Shown here piece by piece: positions 1 to 8,717 of a DNA stretch of 64,000 nt (positions are counted from its first letter, which is position 1; each line of letters opens with the position of its first letter). A program made the translations under genes and the position numbers. Under the pieces are notes generated by a model that was not told where the DNA came from, searched no databases, and saw only the letters and a list, made by a program, of their open reading frames with translations. Source of the DNA: BD2-11 sp965115885 (GTDB taxonomy: Bacteria; Gemmatimonadota; Gemmatimonadetes; Longimicrobiales; Gaopeijiaceae); NCBI GenBank assembly GCA_965115885.1, contig OZ220479.1:3534001-3598000 (forward strand), given 5' to 3'.

Positions 1-884
1 AATTCGCCGCGCTCAACGCGGCGCTCTGGACCGACGGCTGCGTGCTGTTCGTGCCGCGCGGCGCGACGCTTTCCCTGCCCGTGCGCATCACCCGCTGGGT
101 CTCCGATCCGGCGGCCGCCCACTTCACCCGCACGCTGGTGGTGGGCGAGGCCGGATCCGCGCTCTCGGTGGTGGAGGAGACCCTCTCGCCGAACTTCGGG
201 GAGCGGACCTTCTTCCTGTCCGCGACCGAGATCCTGGGCGGGGACGACAGCGTCACCCACTACGCTTCCGTGCAACGGATGGGGACGGGCGCGTTCCACA
301 TGGCGCTGTACCGCTCGCTGATCGGACGCGACGCGCGCACGGATTCGCTGCACGCGACCCTGGGGGCGAGCGTAGCGCGCCTGGACCTGAACTCGGAGCT
401 GGCCGCGCCCGGAGCCCAAAGCCACATCCTGGGCCTCTACTTCGGCAACGGAGACCAGCACTTCGATCACAACACCAGCCAGAACCACTCGGCGCCCCAC
501 GCCACCAGCGATCTGCTCTACAAGGGAGCGATGGACGACGCCTCGGGTTCGGTGTTCCGCGGCGTCGTGCGGGTCGCCCCCGGCGCCCAGCGCACCGACG
601 CCTACCAGACCAACCGCAACCTCCTGCTCTCCGAGAAAGCTTCGGCGCACGCGTTGCCCAACCTCGAGATCGAAGCCGACGACGTGCGCTGCTCCCACGG
701 CGCCACGGTGGGCCAGCTGGACGAGGAGACGCTCTTCTATCTTCAGAGCCGGGGGCTGTCCCGGCAACGGGCGGAACGCCTGGCGGTGCGCGGGTTTCTG
801 CAGGACGTGCTGCAGCGGCGTCCGCCGGGAAGCGTGACCGAGAAGGTGACGCGCGCCATCGAGGAAAAGCTCCGTGCCCACTAG
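1..884 (+). CDS. sufD: SufD, Fe-S cluster scaffold component (5' truncated by window)
   Basis: The reading frame is open from base 3 and ends in a stop at 882-884, so the gene begins before the window. The visible protein has the SufB/SufD beta-helix core (VPRGATLSLPV near the left edge) and ends in the typical helical tail (FYLQSRGLSRQRAERLAVRG). SufD works with SufB and SufC to assemble Fe-S clusters in the cytoplasm. A Rieske gene, sufS and sufU follow on the same strand, which supports SufD. SufB is the alternative paralogue, but SufD placed directly before sufS is the commoner order. Confidence 0.9.
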   Translation, partial: FAALNAALWTDGCVLFVPRGATLSLPVRITRWVSDPAAAHFTRTLVVGEAGSALSVVEETLSPNFGERTFFLSATEILGGDDSVTHYASVQRMGTGAFHMALYRSLIGRDARTDSLHATLGASVARLDLNSELAAPGAQSHILGLYFGNGDQHFDHNTSQNHSAPHATSDLLYKGAMDDASGSVFRGVVRVAPGAQRTDAYQTNRNLLLSEKASAHALPNLEIEADDVRCSHGATVGQLDEETLFYLQSRGLSRQRAERLAVRGFLQDVLQRRPPGSVTEKVTRAIEEKLRAH

Positions 885-902
885 CCGCTAGGAAGACGAC
901 CG

Positions 903-1229
903 ATGCTCGGGAAGAAGCCGGTGTGGCATCGCGTGGCGGAGGCGGGCTCGTGCCCGCCGGGATCCCTGCGTGCGGCGATGGCCGGGGACACCCCGGTGGT
1001 GCTGGCCAACGTGGCGGGCGCCTTCTACGCTCTGCGCGACCGTTGCTCCCACGCCAACTACCCCCTCTCCGACGGGAAATTGGCGGGCGACCAGATCGAA
1101 TGCGCCTACCACGGCGCCCGTTTCGACGTCGCCAGCGGGCGCCCGCGTTGCCTGCCCGCCATCCGATCGGTCCGCTCCTACCCGACCGAGGTACGGGACG
1201 CGGCGGTGTTCGTGCTGGCGGATCCGTGA
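903..1229 (+). CDS. Rieske-type [2Fe-2S] ferredoxin within the suf operon
   Basis: A 108-residue protein with one complete Rieske signature: C48-x-H50, 16 residues, then C67-x2-H70. These bind a [2Fe-2S] cluster through two Cys and two His. The length matches small soluble Rieske ferredoxins such as NirD-like and BphA3-like proteins, and there is no oxygenase catalytic domain. It starts 18 bases after sufD, and its TGA overlaps the GTG start of sufS, so translation is probably coupled. It is probably an electron donor for Fe-S assembly or repair, but its partner is not shown by the sequence. Confidence 0.88.
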   Translation: MLGKKPVWHRVAEAGSCPPGSLRAAMAGDTPVVLANVAGAFYALRDRCSHANYPLSDGKLAGDQIECAYHGARFDVASGRPRCLPAIRSVRSYPTEVRDAAVFVLADP

Positions 1230-2500
1230 GCGTCGCGGCGGCGGATCGAACGCGCGCCGACGACCGGCGCGCGCGCGCGGACGCGTTCGCCGCGCAGGTC
1301 CGGCGCGACTTCCCGGCCCTGCGGCAGGAGGTCAACGGCGCGCCGCTGGTGTACTTGGACAACGCCGCCTCCACCCAGAAACCCGACGCGGTCGTCGACG
1401 CGGTCGCCCGCTACTACCGCCGCGACCACGCCAACGTCCACCGAGGCCTCCACGAGCTGGCGCGGCGGGCGACCGAGGCCTACGAGCGCGCGCGCCGCAA
1501 GGTGGCCCGATTTCTGGGGGCCGCCGATCCGGCCGAGGTGATCTGGACGCGCGGCACCACCGAGGCGATCAACTTGGTGGCCAGCGCCTGGAGCCGGACC
1601 TTTCTGCGCGAGGGCGACGAGATCGTGCTCTCCACCCAGGAGCACCACTCCAACTTGGTCCCGTGGCAGCTCGCCGCCGCCCGCGCCGGGGCCCGCCTGC
1701 GCTACCTGGAACTCGACGAGGCCGGACGACTCCGCCTCGACCAACTGCCGGAAACCCTCTCGCCGCGCACGCGCATGGTGGCGCTCTCCCACGTTTCCAA
1801 CGCGCTGGGGACGGTCAATCCGGTGGCGGAAATCGCCGAACGAGTCCACGCCGGCGGCGCCCTCCTGCTGGTGGACGGCGCGCAGGCGGCCCCCCACCTG
1901 CCCATCGACGTGGCAGCGCTCGGGTGCGACTTCTACGCCGTCTCGGGGCACAAGATGTGCGGCCCCACCGGGATCGGCGCGCTTTGGGGACGACGCGAGC
2001 TGCTCGAGCGGATGGAGCCCTACCAAGGCGGCGGCGAGATGATCTCGCAGGTGGAGCGCGACCGAAGCACCTGGGCCGAGGTGCCCTACAAGTTCGAGGC
2101 CGGCACCCCCAACGTGGCCGGGGCGGTGGGGATGGGGGCGGCCGTCGACTACTTGGCCGGCGTCGGCCACGCCGCGCTCGCCGAGCAGGAGCGCACCGTG
2201 CTCGAGTACGCGCTCGAGCGGATGGCGTCCGTCGACGGCATCCGCCTCTTCGGTCCCCCCGCCGCCGAGCGGTGCGGGGTGGTCTCGTTCCTGCTCGACC
2301 GCGCCCACGCCCACGACGTCGCGACCGTCCTGGACGCGGAAGGGGTGGCGGTGCGGGCGGGTCACCACTGCGCCCAGCTGGTCATGAAGCACTTCGGCGT
2401 TCCGGCCACCTCGCGTGCGTCCTTCTACCTCTACAACGGCACCGAAGACGTGGACCGGCTCGTGCAGGGACTCGGCCGCGTGAAGGCCGTCTTCGGCTGA
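1226..2500 (+). CDS. sufS: SufS cysteine desulfurase
   Basis: A class II cysteine desulfurase of about 424 residues that removes sulfur from L-cysteine as a persulfide for Fe-S cluster assembly. The PLP lysine is near residue 243 (SGHKMCGPTG) and the catalytic cysteine near 382 (RAGHHCAQ). The N-terminal substrate loop YLDNAASTQKP is present. The GTG at 1226 gives the family length and overlaps the stop of the Rieske gene. The adjacent sufU is the usual sulfur acceptor for this enzyme in organisms lacking SufE. Confidence 0.95.
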   Translation: MSVAAADRTRADDRRARADAFAAQVRRDFPALRQEVNGAPLVYLDNAASTQKPDAVVDAVARYYRRDHANVHRGLHELARRATEAYERARRKVARFLGAADPAEVIWTRGTTEAINLVASAWSRTFLREGDEIVLSTQEHHSNLVPWQLAAARAGARLRYLELDEAGRLRLDQLPETLSPRTRMVALSHVSNALGTVNPVAEIAERVHAGGALLLVDGAQAAPHLPIDVAALGCDFYAVSGHKMCGPTGIGALWGRRELLERMEPYQGGGEMISQVERDRSTWAEVPYKFEAGTPNVAGAVGMGAAVDYLAGVGHAALAEQERTVLEYALERMASVDGIRLFGPPAAERCGVVSFLLDRAHAHDVATVLDAEGVAVRAGHHCAQLVMKHFGVPATSRASFYLYNGTEDVDRLVQGLGRVKAVFG

Positions 2501-2527
2501 GCGCGGGAGACCGCGGAGACAGCGCCC

Positions 2528-3019
2528 ATGACCGGGATCGCCCTGAATTCGCTCTACCAGCAGCTCATCCTCGAGCACTACCGCAAGCCGCGGAACAAGT
2601 TCGCGCTCCCGGGGGCGACCGTCGAGGTTCGCATGGCGAACCCCCTCTGCGGCGACGAGATCCGACTGTATCTGAAGCTGGACGGGGAAGAGCGCGTGGA
2701 GGCCGCCGCCTTCCTCGGCCAAGGCTGCTCCATCTCGCAGGCCGCGGCGTCGATCATGACCGTGCGCCTGAAGGGGAAGACGCTGGACGAGGCGCTGGCG
2801 CTGGCCGGGCGCTTCACCGAGATGATGCACGGGGACCCCGAGGCCGCCCGCGACAGGAAGCTCGGAGAACTGCGCGCGCTTCGGGGGGTGAGCAAGTTTC
2901 CAGTGCGCATCAAGTGCGCCCTGCTCTGCTTCGACGCGCTCCGCGAGGCGGCGAAGCGGGTCCGGGGAGAGACGGACGGATCGGGAGCCGAAGGACCGGC
3001 GAACCCGAGCCGAGCCTGA
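2528..3019 (+). CDS. sufU: SufU-type zinc-dependent sulfurtransferase scaffold
   Basis: A 163-residue IscU-like protein. The three conserved cysteines lie in NPLCGDE, GQGCSISQAA and RIKCALLC, and the spacing with the extra SufU loop indicates SufU rather than IscU. SufU takes the persulfide sulfur from SufS through a zinc-bound cysteine. It starts 27 bases after sufS and ends the operon; the next gene converges on it 3 bases later. The last ~15 residues are a low-complexity tail. Confidence 0.93.
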   Translation: MTGIALNSLYQQLILEHYRKPRNKFALPGATVEVRMANPLCGDEIRLYLKLDGEERVEAAAFLGQGCSISQAAASIMTVRLKGKTLDEALALAGRFTEMMHGDPEAARDRKLGELRALRGVSKFPVRIKCALLCFDALREAAKRVRGETDGSGAEGPANPSRA

Positions 3020-3022
3020 AGC

Positions 3023-4267
3023 CTAAGGCTCCAACAGCACCTTCACCGCTCCGCTGGCGCGGTGGTTGGCGGCCGCTCCAAGCGCCGTGCGGAACTGCCC
3101 CAGCGGGAAAACGTGGGTCGCCATCCGCTCCAGCGGAGCGCCCGTCTCCTCCATCAGCTCGTGCGTGATCGACATGGTGTGGCGGAATTCGCCCCTCCAG
3201 CGTTCCCGGCCGTAGCCCACGTAGCCCTTGAGCTCCAGCTCCCGGGCCCACATCGGGGTCAGATCGAGCGTGGTCCGGCCCGCGCATCCGAGCATCACCA
3301 CCCGCCCGCGCGGCGCGGCGAAGGCGAGCGCCTGGGCGAGGCTGCCCGCGTTGCCCACGCAGTCGAAAACGAGCGGAAATCCTCCGCGCTCGAAAACCTC
3401 CGGGCCCACCATGGGCTGATAGGCCACGGCCCCGGTGTCCACCAGCGCGTTGCGGGCCTCCACCCCCGGCGAGACCACGTCGGAGGCGCCGAAGGCGCGC
3501 GCCAACTCCGCTTCGTGCGGACGCTTGGTCTGGCTCAGCAGGAACCCGCCGAAGCCCAGCGCGCGCAACGCCCAGACGGTGCCCAGCGCAATGGGGCCGC
3601 TGCCGATCACCAGCACCGGCTCGTCCGGGTGCGGAGGACTCCGAAGCGCGGCGTGCACTCCGATGGAGACCGGCTCGGTCAGGACCGCGCGGCGGTCGGG
3701 GACCGCGTCCGGAACCGGAAACAGCTGGCTCTCGTGCGCGACCATGCGCTCCCCCCAGCCCCCCGGCAGACCCGTGTGGAAGCCGATGGCGAGTCCGCGC
3801 TCGAGACGACCGCCGTCCGCTCGGGCGGGCCCTTCCTCCCCCGCCCGCTCGCACGTGGAATGAAGGCCCGCGGCGCACGACCGGCAGAGGTCGTCCGGGT
3901 CGAACCCGCGGGCGACGCACGAGATCATCGGGTCCACCACCACCCGCTGGCCCACCTCCACTCCCCCCACCCGAGGCCCGACCTCCGCCACCCGGGCGAG
4001 GATCTCGTGCCCCAGCACCGCGGGAAAGGAACCGAAGGGCTCCATCGACGGGCTCGCGGCGTAGGTCGCGTTGCCGACGTCGGAGCCGCAGATGCCGCAC
4101 TGCAACACCTCCAGTCCCGCCCACGACGGCCCCGGCAGCGCGGGGACGGGCAGCTTCTCCAGCTTGAGCCCCCCGACGGGCCCGAAGAGCGCCCGATCGC
4201 TCACCCGGCCGAGCGACTTGGCGATCAGGTATCCCGAGACGGAAACGTGAAAGCGGACGGCGCGCAT
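3023..4267 (-). CDS. Zinc-binding medium-chain alcohol dehydrogenase
   Basis: A 414-residue medium-chain dehydrogenase/reductase. The catalytic zinc site is shown by CGICGSD and LGHEI, and the Rossmann nucleotide site by VIGSGPIALG. Cysteines at C-x8-C-x2-C-x7-C probably bind the structural zinc. The ATG at 4267 gives a normal MDR N-terminus. It is the last gene of the minus-strand molybdenum-hydroxylase operon, 38 bases after the FAD subunit, so it probably oxidises an alcohol in the same pathway. The substrate is unknown; sorbitol- and threonine-dehydrogenase-like enzymes are the nearest in appearance. Confidence 0.85.
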   Translation of the reverse strand: MRAVRFHVSVSGYLIAKSLGRVSDRALFGPVGGLKLEKLPVPALPGPSWAGLEVLQCGICGSDVGNATYAASPSMEPFGSFPAVLGHEILARVAEVGPRVGGVEVGQRVVVDPMISCVARGFDPDDLCRSCAAGLHSTCERAGEEGPARADGGRLERGLAIGFHTGLPGGWGERMVAHESQLFPVPDAVPDRRAVLTEPVSIGVHAALRSPPHPDEPVLVIGSGPIALGTVWALRALGFGGFLLSQTKRPHEAELARAFGASDVVSPGVEARNALVDTGAVAYQPMVGPEVFERGGFPLVFDCVGNAGSLAQALAFAAPRGRVVMLGCAGRTTLDLTPMWARELELKGYVGYGRERWRGEFRHTMSITHELMEETGAPLERMATHVFPLGQFRTALGAAANHRASGAVKVLLEP

Positions 4268-4305
4268 GCTCTCGGCTCCGTTTCGGTCCGACGACGGAAG
4301 CGGGC

Positions 4306-5301
4306 TCACGAGCCGTCCCGTCCGCGCAGAGCCTCGAGGGCGAGGCGAACCTGCACCGGCACCATGGCCCGCCGCCAACCCGGGTCGACGATCGCGTTCT
4401 CCAGCGGACGGCACTGGCGGCGCGCCCGCTCCGCGAGCGCCCGGATCACCTCTCCGGAGAGCGCGCGGTCGGCGGCGATGCGCGTCCAGCCGGTCAGCAC
4501 CCGCGGGCGCGCGCCCAGCGCGCTCACCACGCCCATGATCCGGCGGACCCGCCCGGAACGCCGGAAGTCGGCCGAGACCGCCACGGAGAGCAGCGGGAAG
4601 TCGATGGAGCGGCGCTGGCGCAACTTGACGTAGGCGGCGCGGACGCCGCGCGCGGGAAGCGGAATCCGAATCCGGGTCACGATCTCTCCCGGCCTCCTGC
4701 GGGTGTTCCAGATGCCGTCCGCCAGAAAGAAGTCGTTCAGGCCGACGGTGCGGCGCCCCTCCGGCCCGGCCAGCTCGACGCTCGCTTCCAAGGTCATGAG
4801 CACGGGCGGCGTGTCCGCCGAGTGCGCGGCCACGCACTTCCTTCCCACCCGGGTGACGTGGCAGACGTCCCCGTCCTTCTTCAGACAGTGCCCGAGGGCG
4901 CCGCGCCAGAACTCGGTCTGGTTGTAGTACGTGCAGCGGGTGTCCAGGCAGACGTTGCCTCCCAGCGTCCCCATGTTGCGCAGCTGCGGCCCCGCCACCT
5001 GGCCGGCGGCGGCGGCCAGCGAGGGGAACAGGCGTCTCACCTCGGGATGCCGCGCCACCGAGGCCAGCGTCTCCGCGCCCCCGACGACCAGGGCGCCGTC
5101 CCGACGAGCGATCCCCTTCATGGCGGGAATCCGCTTGAGCCCGACCAGGTGGTCGGGGGCGAAGAGCCGATGCTTCATGTTGGGAACGAGATCGGTGCCG
5201 CCCGAAACCGGGAGCGCCCGGCTCCCCCAGCGGTCCAGCAACCCCACGGCTTCCTCGACGGTTCGGGGTCGGTGGTACCGGAACGGGGGCAGCCTGAGCA
5301 T
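4306..5301 (-). CDS. FAD-binding subunit of a molybdenum hydroxylase, 4-hydroxybenzoyl-CoA reductase beta type
   Basis: A 331-residue CoxM/HcrB-like flavoprotein with the FAD motifs PVSGGTDLVPNMK and RNMGTLGGNVC. Residues 118-156 carry cysteines at 118, 123, 139, 147 and 156. The spacing 123-139-147-156 equals that of the extra [4Fe-4S] ligands known in 4-hydroxybenzoyl-CoA reductase beta (122-138-146-155), an insertion absent from ordinary xanthine or CO dehydrogenases. This points to a reductase fed by low-potential electrons. It starts one base after the DUF1460 gene ends and lies downstream of the alpha and gamma subunits. Confidence 0.88.
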   Translation of the reverse strand: MLRLPPFRYHRPRTVEEAVGLLDRWGSRALPVSGGTDLVPNMKHRLFAPDHLVGLKRIPAMKGIARRDGALVVGGAETLASVARHPEVRRLFPSLAAAAGQVAGPQLRNMGTLGGNVCLDTRCTYYNQTEFWRGALGHCLKKDGDVCHVTRVGRKCVAAHSADTPPVLMTLEASVELAGPEGRRTVGLNDFFLADGIWNTRRRPGEIVTRIRIPLPARGVRAAYVKLRQRRSIDFPLLSVAVSADFRRSGRVRRIMGVVSALGARPRVLTGWTRIAADRALSGEVIRALAERARRQCRPLENAIVDPGWRRAMVPVQVRLALEALRGRDGS

Positions 5302-6237
5302 TCAGCGCTCCCCGGCGGCGGCCGGATCCAGGGGCCGGGCCACCATGATGCCGTCCTGGCCCCCGATGCGCCGCACGCGCTCGGACAGCGGCGTCCCGCT
5401 GATCCGAACCTCGGACCCGACCAGGGGGGCGTGCAGCAGAAACACGCGGCCGTCCCGCACCAGCGCCAGCCCGGTGTGGGCGACGTCCAAGCCGGGCACG
5501 GCGGAGGTGGCGGCGACGATGTCGCCGGAGAAGATGCCCGCCGCCGCATCGGCGATGCGCTCCTCCTCGACGTAGTAACGCGTCCGGGCGCTCAGGCGCG
5601 CTTCCGCGCGCGCGATTTCCCGGACGACGTCGGGATCGGAGAGCTGCCGGTAGGCGTCCGGGTGCGTCGACATGAAGTCGATCGAGGCGTCGTCCGGCCT
5701 CCCGCCGAGTTCCCGGGAGACGTCGCGCACCAGCCCCCGCGCCTCGTTGTCGGCGATCCACTCGGAGAAGTAGTGCAGTCGACTCGGGTAGCCCTCGATC
5801 CTGCCGCCCCGGTAGCGGATCTCGGCGAGCAACCGCCGGTACTCGGCGCGCAGCCACTCCTCGTCGTCCAGCGTCGAGGGGTCGTGGAGATGGACGAAAC
5901 GGCCCAGCGCGAGCACGTTCTCGACGAAGGTGACGCAGTCGAGCTCGCGCAGGTTGACGACCAAGCGCTCGGGGCCCTCCACCTCCAGAGTCCGGGGCAC
6001 GTACGCGGTGCCCACGAAGGCCACCCCGATGCGGGCCATGGTTTCGCCCAGCGGGAGCAGGTGCAGTTCCTCTCGCCAAGCCCGGGCAAGGGTCGAACGC
6101 ACGATGCGCCAGTCCTCCGCCGTACCCTCCGACATCGTCAGCAGGCGGGCCTCTTCGCCGGAAGACCCGAACCCGCAGGCCGCGCAGGCCAAAAGGGCGC
6201 CGACGCCCGCGGCTCGGCTCCGCGCGGCGAATCTCAT
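5302..6237 (-). CDS. DUF1460 lipoprotein, amidase-like NlpC/P60 fold
   Basis: A 311-residue protein with a lipoprotein signal (lipobox LLAC, Cys18), so it is probably periplasmic and membrane-anchored. The DUF1460 (PF07313) core is clear: VGTAYVPRTLEVEGPE, then LDCVTFVENVLAL with the presumed catalytic cysteine, and VAHTGLALV with the presumed histidine. The family is annotated as N-acetylmuramoyl-L-alanine-amidase-like, possibly acting on cell-wall peptides. It is translationally coupled on both sides, sitting between the catalytic and FAD subunits of a cytoplasmic molybdenum enzyme, which is an unexpected place for an envelope hydrolase. Confidence 0.85.
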   Translation of the reverse strand: MRFAARSRAAGVGALLACAACGFGSSGEEARLLTMSEGTAEDWRIVRSTLARAWREELHLLPLGETMARIGVAFVGTAYVPRTLEVEGPERLVVNLRELDCVTFVENVLALGRFVHLHDPSTLDDEEWLRAEYRRLLAEIRYRGGRIEGYPSRLHYFSEWIADNEARGLVRDVSRELGGRPDDASIDFMSTHPDAYRQLSDPDVVREIARAEARLSARTRYYVEEERIADAAAGIFSGDIVAATSAVPGLDVAHTGLALVRDGRVFLLHAPLVGSEVRISGTPLSERVRRIGGQDGIMVARPLDPAAAGER

Positions 6238-8717
6238 CGGCCCGCTCCCTCGACGGAGACGCCCGCCCGCCCGCCTTCCCGGGCCGGGCCGGGCGGGCGT
6301 CTCGGGGGCTTCGGCGCTCTCGGCCCGCCGGCCTCCCGGATGGCGCGCCACACGTTCGGGGGGGAGAAGGGCAGACGGTCCATGCGCACTCCGGTGGCGT
6401 CGTGGATGGCGTTGGCGATCGCCGGGATCGAGGAATGGAGCGGGCCCTCGCCCGCCTCCTTGGCGCCGTAGGGTCCCTCCGGATCGATCGATTCGACGAT
6501 CAGCGACTCGATTTCCGGCGTGTCCAGGCTGGTGGGGATGCGGTAGTCGAGAAGCGAGGGCGCGTTGTGGAGCCCGGCGCGGCCGTGCGCGGCCGATTTG
6601 AAGACGTGTTCCTCCATGAGCGCCTCGGCGAAGCCCATGTAGACGGATCCCTCCATCTGCCCCTCCACCAGCACCGGGTTCAGGGCGCGCCCGCAGTCGT
6701 GCGCCACCCAGATCTTGACCACGTCCACGATCCCGGTCTCGACGTCGACCTCGACCTCGGCCACGTGGGCCGTGAAGGAGTACGCCGGCGAGGCGCCGAT
6801 GGTCCCGCCCCGGTAGTCGCCGTGGTTGTCGCGCGGGGTGTCGTACCATCCGGTGGCGCCCAGCGTGCCGAACCGCGCCTCGGCCAAGTTGAACGCCTGC
6901 GCGATGGGCATCCTCCGCCCCGTGTCGGGCGCGAAGTGCGCCCATCCCCCCGCCAGCCGCACCTCGCCCGGCCGGCACGTCCACGCCTCGGCCACGGCCT
7001 CCTGCACCTTCCGCCGCAGCGTGCGCGCGGCGTCGATGCAGGCGTTGCCCAGCATGAAGGTGACGCGCGAAGAATAAGCGCCCAGATCCACCGGAGTGAA
7101 GTCGGTGTCGCCCGCCAGCACCCGCACGTACTCGAGCGGCACGCCCAGCTCCTCCGCAGCGATGCAGGCCACCATCGAATCGCAACCCTGCCCGATCTCG
7201 GACGCGCCGCTCAGGACCGCCACCCGCCCCGACCGGTCCACCTGCAGCTGGACCGCCGACTGCGGCATCTCGTTGGGATAGACCGGATAGTTGGTCCCGG
7301 AGATGTAGCAGGAGCCGGCGACCCCGAGCCCGCGCCCCGGGGGCAGCCGACGAAAGCGCTCCCGCCAGCCGCTGGCCCTCTCCACGGCGTCCAGACACTC
7401 CAGGAAGCCGTTCGAGGTGACGCGCAGTTCGTTGACCGTGCGCGCGTCGGCGCCCATGAAATTGCGCCGGCGCAGCTCGATGGGATCCAGCCTCAGCCGC
7501 TCGGCCAGCTTGTCCAGCTGCACCTCGAACGCGAAGCGCGGTTGCACCGAACCGTGTCCGCGTTTCGGGCCGCACGCCGGCTTGTTGGTGTAGACGCGCG
7601 TGGAATCGAAGCGGTAGGCGGGCATGGCGTAGGGCGCGGCGAGCAGCTGGCCCGCGTAGTACGTGGTCACCAGCCCGAAGGACGCGTAGGCGCCCCCGTC
7701 CAGCACCACCTCGGCGTCCACCGCCTGCAATCTGCCCTCCCCGTCCGTCCCGGTCCGGTACTTCATGCGGAAGGGGTGGCGCCCGCGGTGGGCGTAGAAC
7801 ACTTCCTCGCGGGTGTAGAGGATCTTGACCGGGCGCCCCGTCGCCATGGCCAGGCGGGCGACGCAGAACTCCAGGTCGAAGGGCTCGGACTTGCCCCCGA
7901 ACGCACCGCCCACCGGCGGTTGGATCACCCGCACGGTCGCGGGATCCAGCTTCAGGACCGAGGCCAGCTCGCGGTGCAGGTAGTGCGGCACCTGGGTGGC
8001 CGACCAGACCGTCAGACGCCCGTTCTCGTCCCAGCGGCCGATGGCGCAATGCGGCTCGATGGGGGCGTGGGCGGTGCCCTCGAAGAAGTACTCGCCCTCC
8101 ACGACCACCTCCGCGGCGGCCATGCGCTCCTCCACCTCGCCGAAGGCGAGCCGCACCCGCTTGGTGACGTTGCCGTTCCGCCCGGGGCGGCGCGGCGGGT
8201 GGATGAAGGGACGCCGCTCGCTCCCGTCCGCCGCGAGCGCTTCCTCGGGATCCAGGAAGGCGGGCAGTTCCTCGTAGTCGACGCGGATCAGCGAAAGCGC
8301 GCGGACGGCGGTGTCCTCGTCGATCGCCGCCACCGCCGCCACCCCGTCCCCGACGTAGCGCACCCGCTCCACGCACAGCGGGTACTCGTCGGGCGTCCAG
8401 GGAATGACGCCGTAGCGGACCGGCATGTCCCGGCCGGTGACGACGGCGTGCACGCCATCGAGCGCGCGCGCCCGGGAGACGTCGACGGAGACGATGCGGG
8501 CGTGGGGATGGGGGCTCCGCAGGATCTTGCCGTGCAGCATGCCGGGGAGCGAGATGTCGTCGGTGTACGCCGCCTTGCCGGTCGCCTTGGCCAGTCCGTC
8601 CACCCTGCGCTGCGGCGTGCCCACGAGGGCGAACTCGGCGGCCGGTCCGGAGATCCGCGGATCGCCCCCCGGAGAACGTCCCCCGCGGTCCGGGTCGCGC
8701 TTCGGAGCGTCGCTCAT
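6234..8717 (-). CDS. Molybdopterin-binding catalytic subunit, 4-hydroxybenzoyl-CoA reductase alpha type
   Basis: An 827-residue xanthine-oxidase-family large subunit. The N-terminal a/b hammerhead (RRVDGLAKATGKAAYTDD) leads into the molybdopterin domain with GGAFGGKSEPFD, SEIGQGCDS and GEGPLHS. With the neighbouring [2Fe-2S] and [4Fe-4S]/FAD subunits it forms a heterotrimeric molybdenum hydroxylase. The FAD subunit's extra cluster favours the 4-hydroxybenzoyl-CoA reductase branch, but the substrate cannot be proved from sequence. The ATG overlaps the stop of the small subunit by four bases, and its own stop overlaps the DUF1460 start. The last ~30 residues are a Pro/Arg/Gly-rich tail. Confidence 0.9.
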   Translation of the reverse strand: MSDAPKRDPDRGGRSPGGDPRISGPAAEFALVGTPQRRVDGLAKATGKAAYTDDISLPGMLHGKILRSPHPHARIVSVDVSRARALDGVHAVVTGRDMPVRYGVIPWTPDEYPLCVERVRYVGDGVAAVAAIDEDTAVRALSLIRVDYEELPAFLDPEEALAADGSERRPFIHPPRRPGRNGNVTKRVRLAFGEVEERMAAAEVVVEGEYFFEGTAHAPIEPHCAIGRWDENGRLTVWSATQVPHYLHRELASVLKLDPATVRVIQPPVGGAFGGKSEPFDLEFCVARLAMATGRPVKILYTREEVFYAHRGRHPFRMKYRTGTDGEGRLQAVDAEVVLDGGAYASFGLVTTYYAGQLLAAPYAMPAYRFDSTRVYTNKPACGPKRGHGSVQPRFAFEVQLDKLAERLRLDPIELRRRNFMGADARTVNELRVTSNGFLECLDAVERASGWRERFRRLPPGRGLGVAGSCYISGTNYPVYPNEMPQSAVQLQVDRSGRVAVLSGASEIGQGCDSMVACIAAEELGVPLEYVRVLAGDTDFTPVDLGAYSSRVTFMLGNACIDAARTLRRKVQEAVAEAWTCRPGEVRLAGGWAHFAPDTGRRMPIAQAFNLAEARFGTLGATGWYDTPRDNHGDYRGGTIGASPAYSFTAHVAEVEVDVETGIVDVVKIWVAHDCGRALNPVLVEGQMEGSVYMGFAEALMEEHVFKSAAHGRAGLHNAPSLLDYRIPTSLDTPEIESLIVESIDPEGPYGAKEAGEGPLHSSIPAIANAIHDATGVRMDRLPFSPPNVWRAIREAGGPRAPKPPRRPPGPAREGGRAGVSVEGAGR

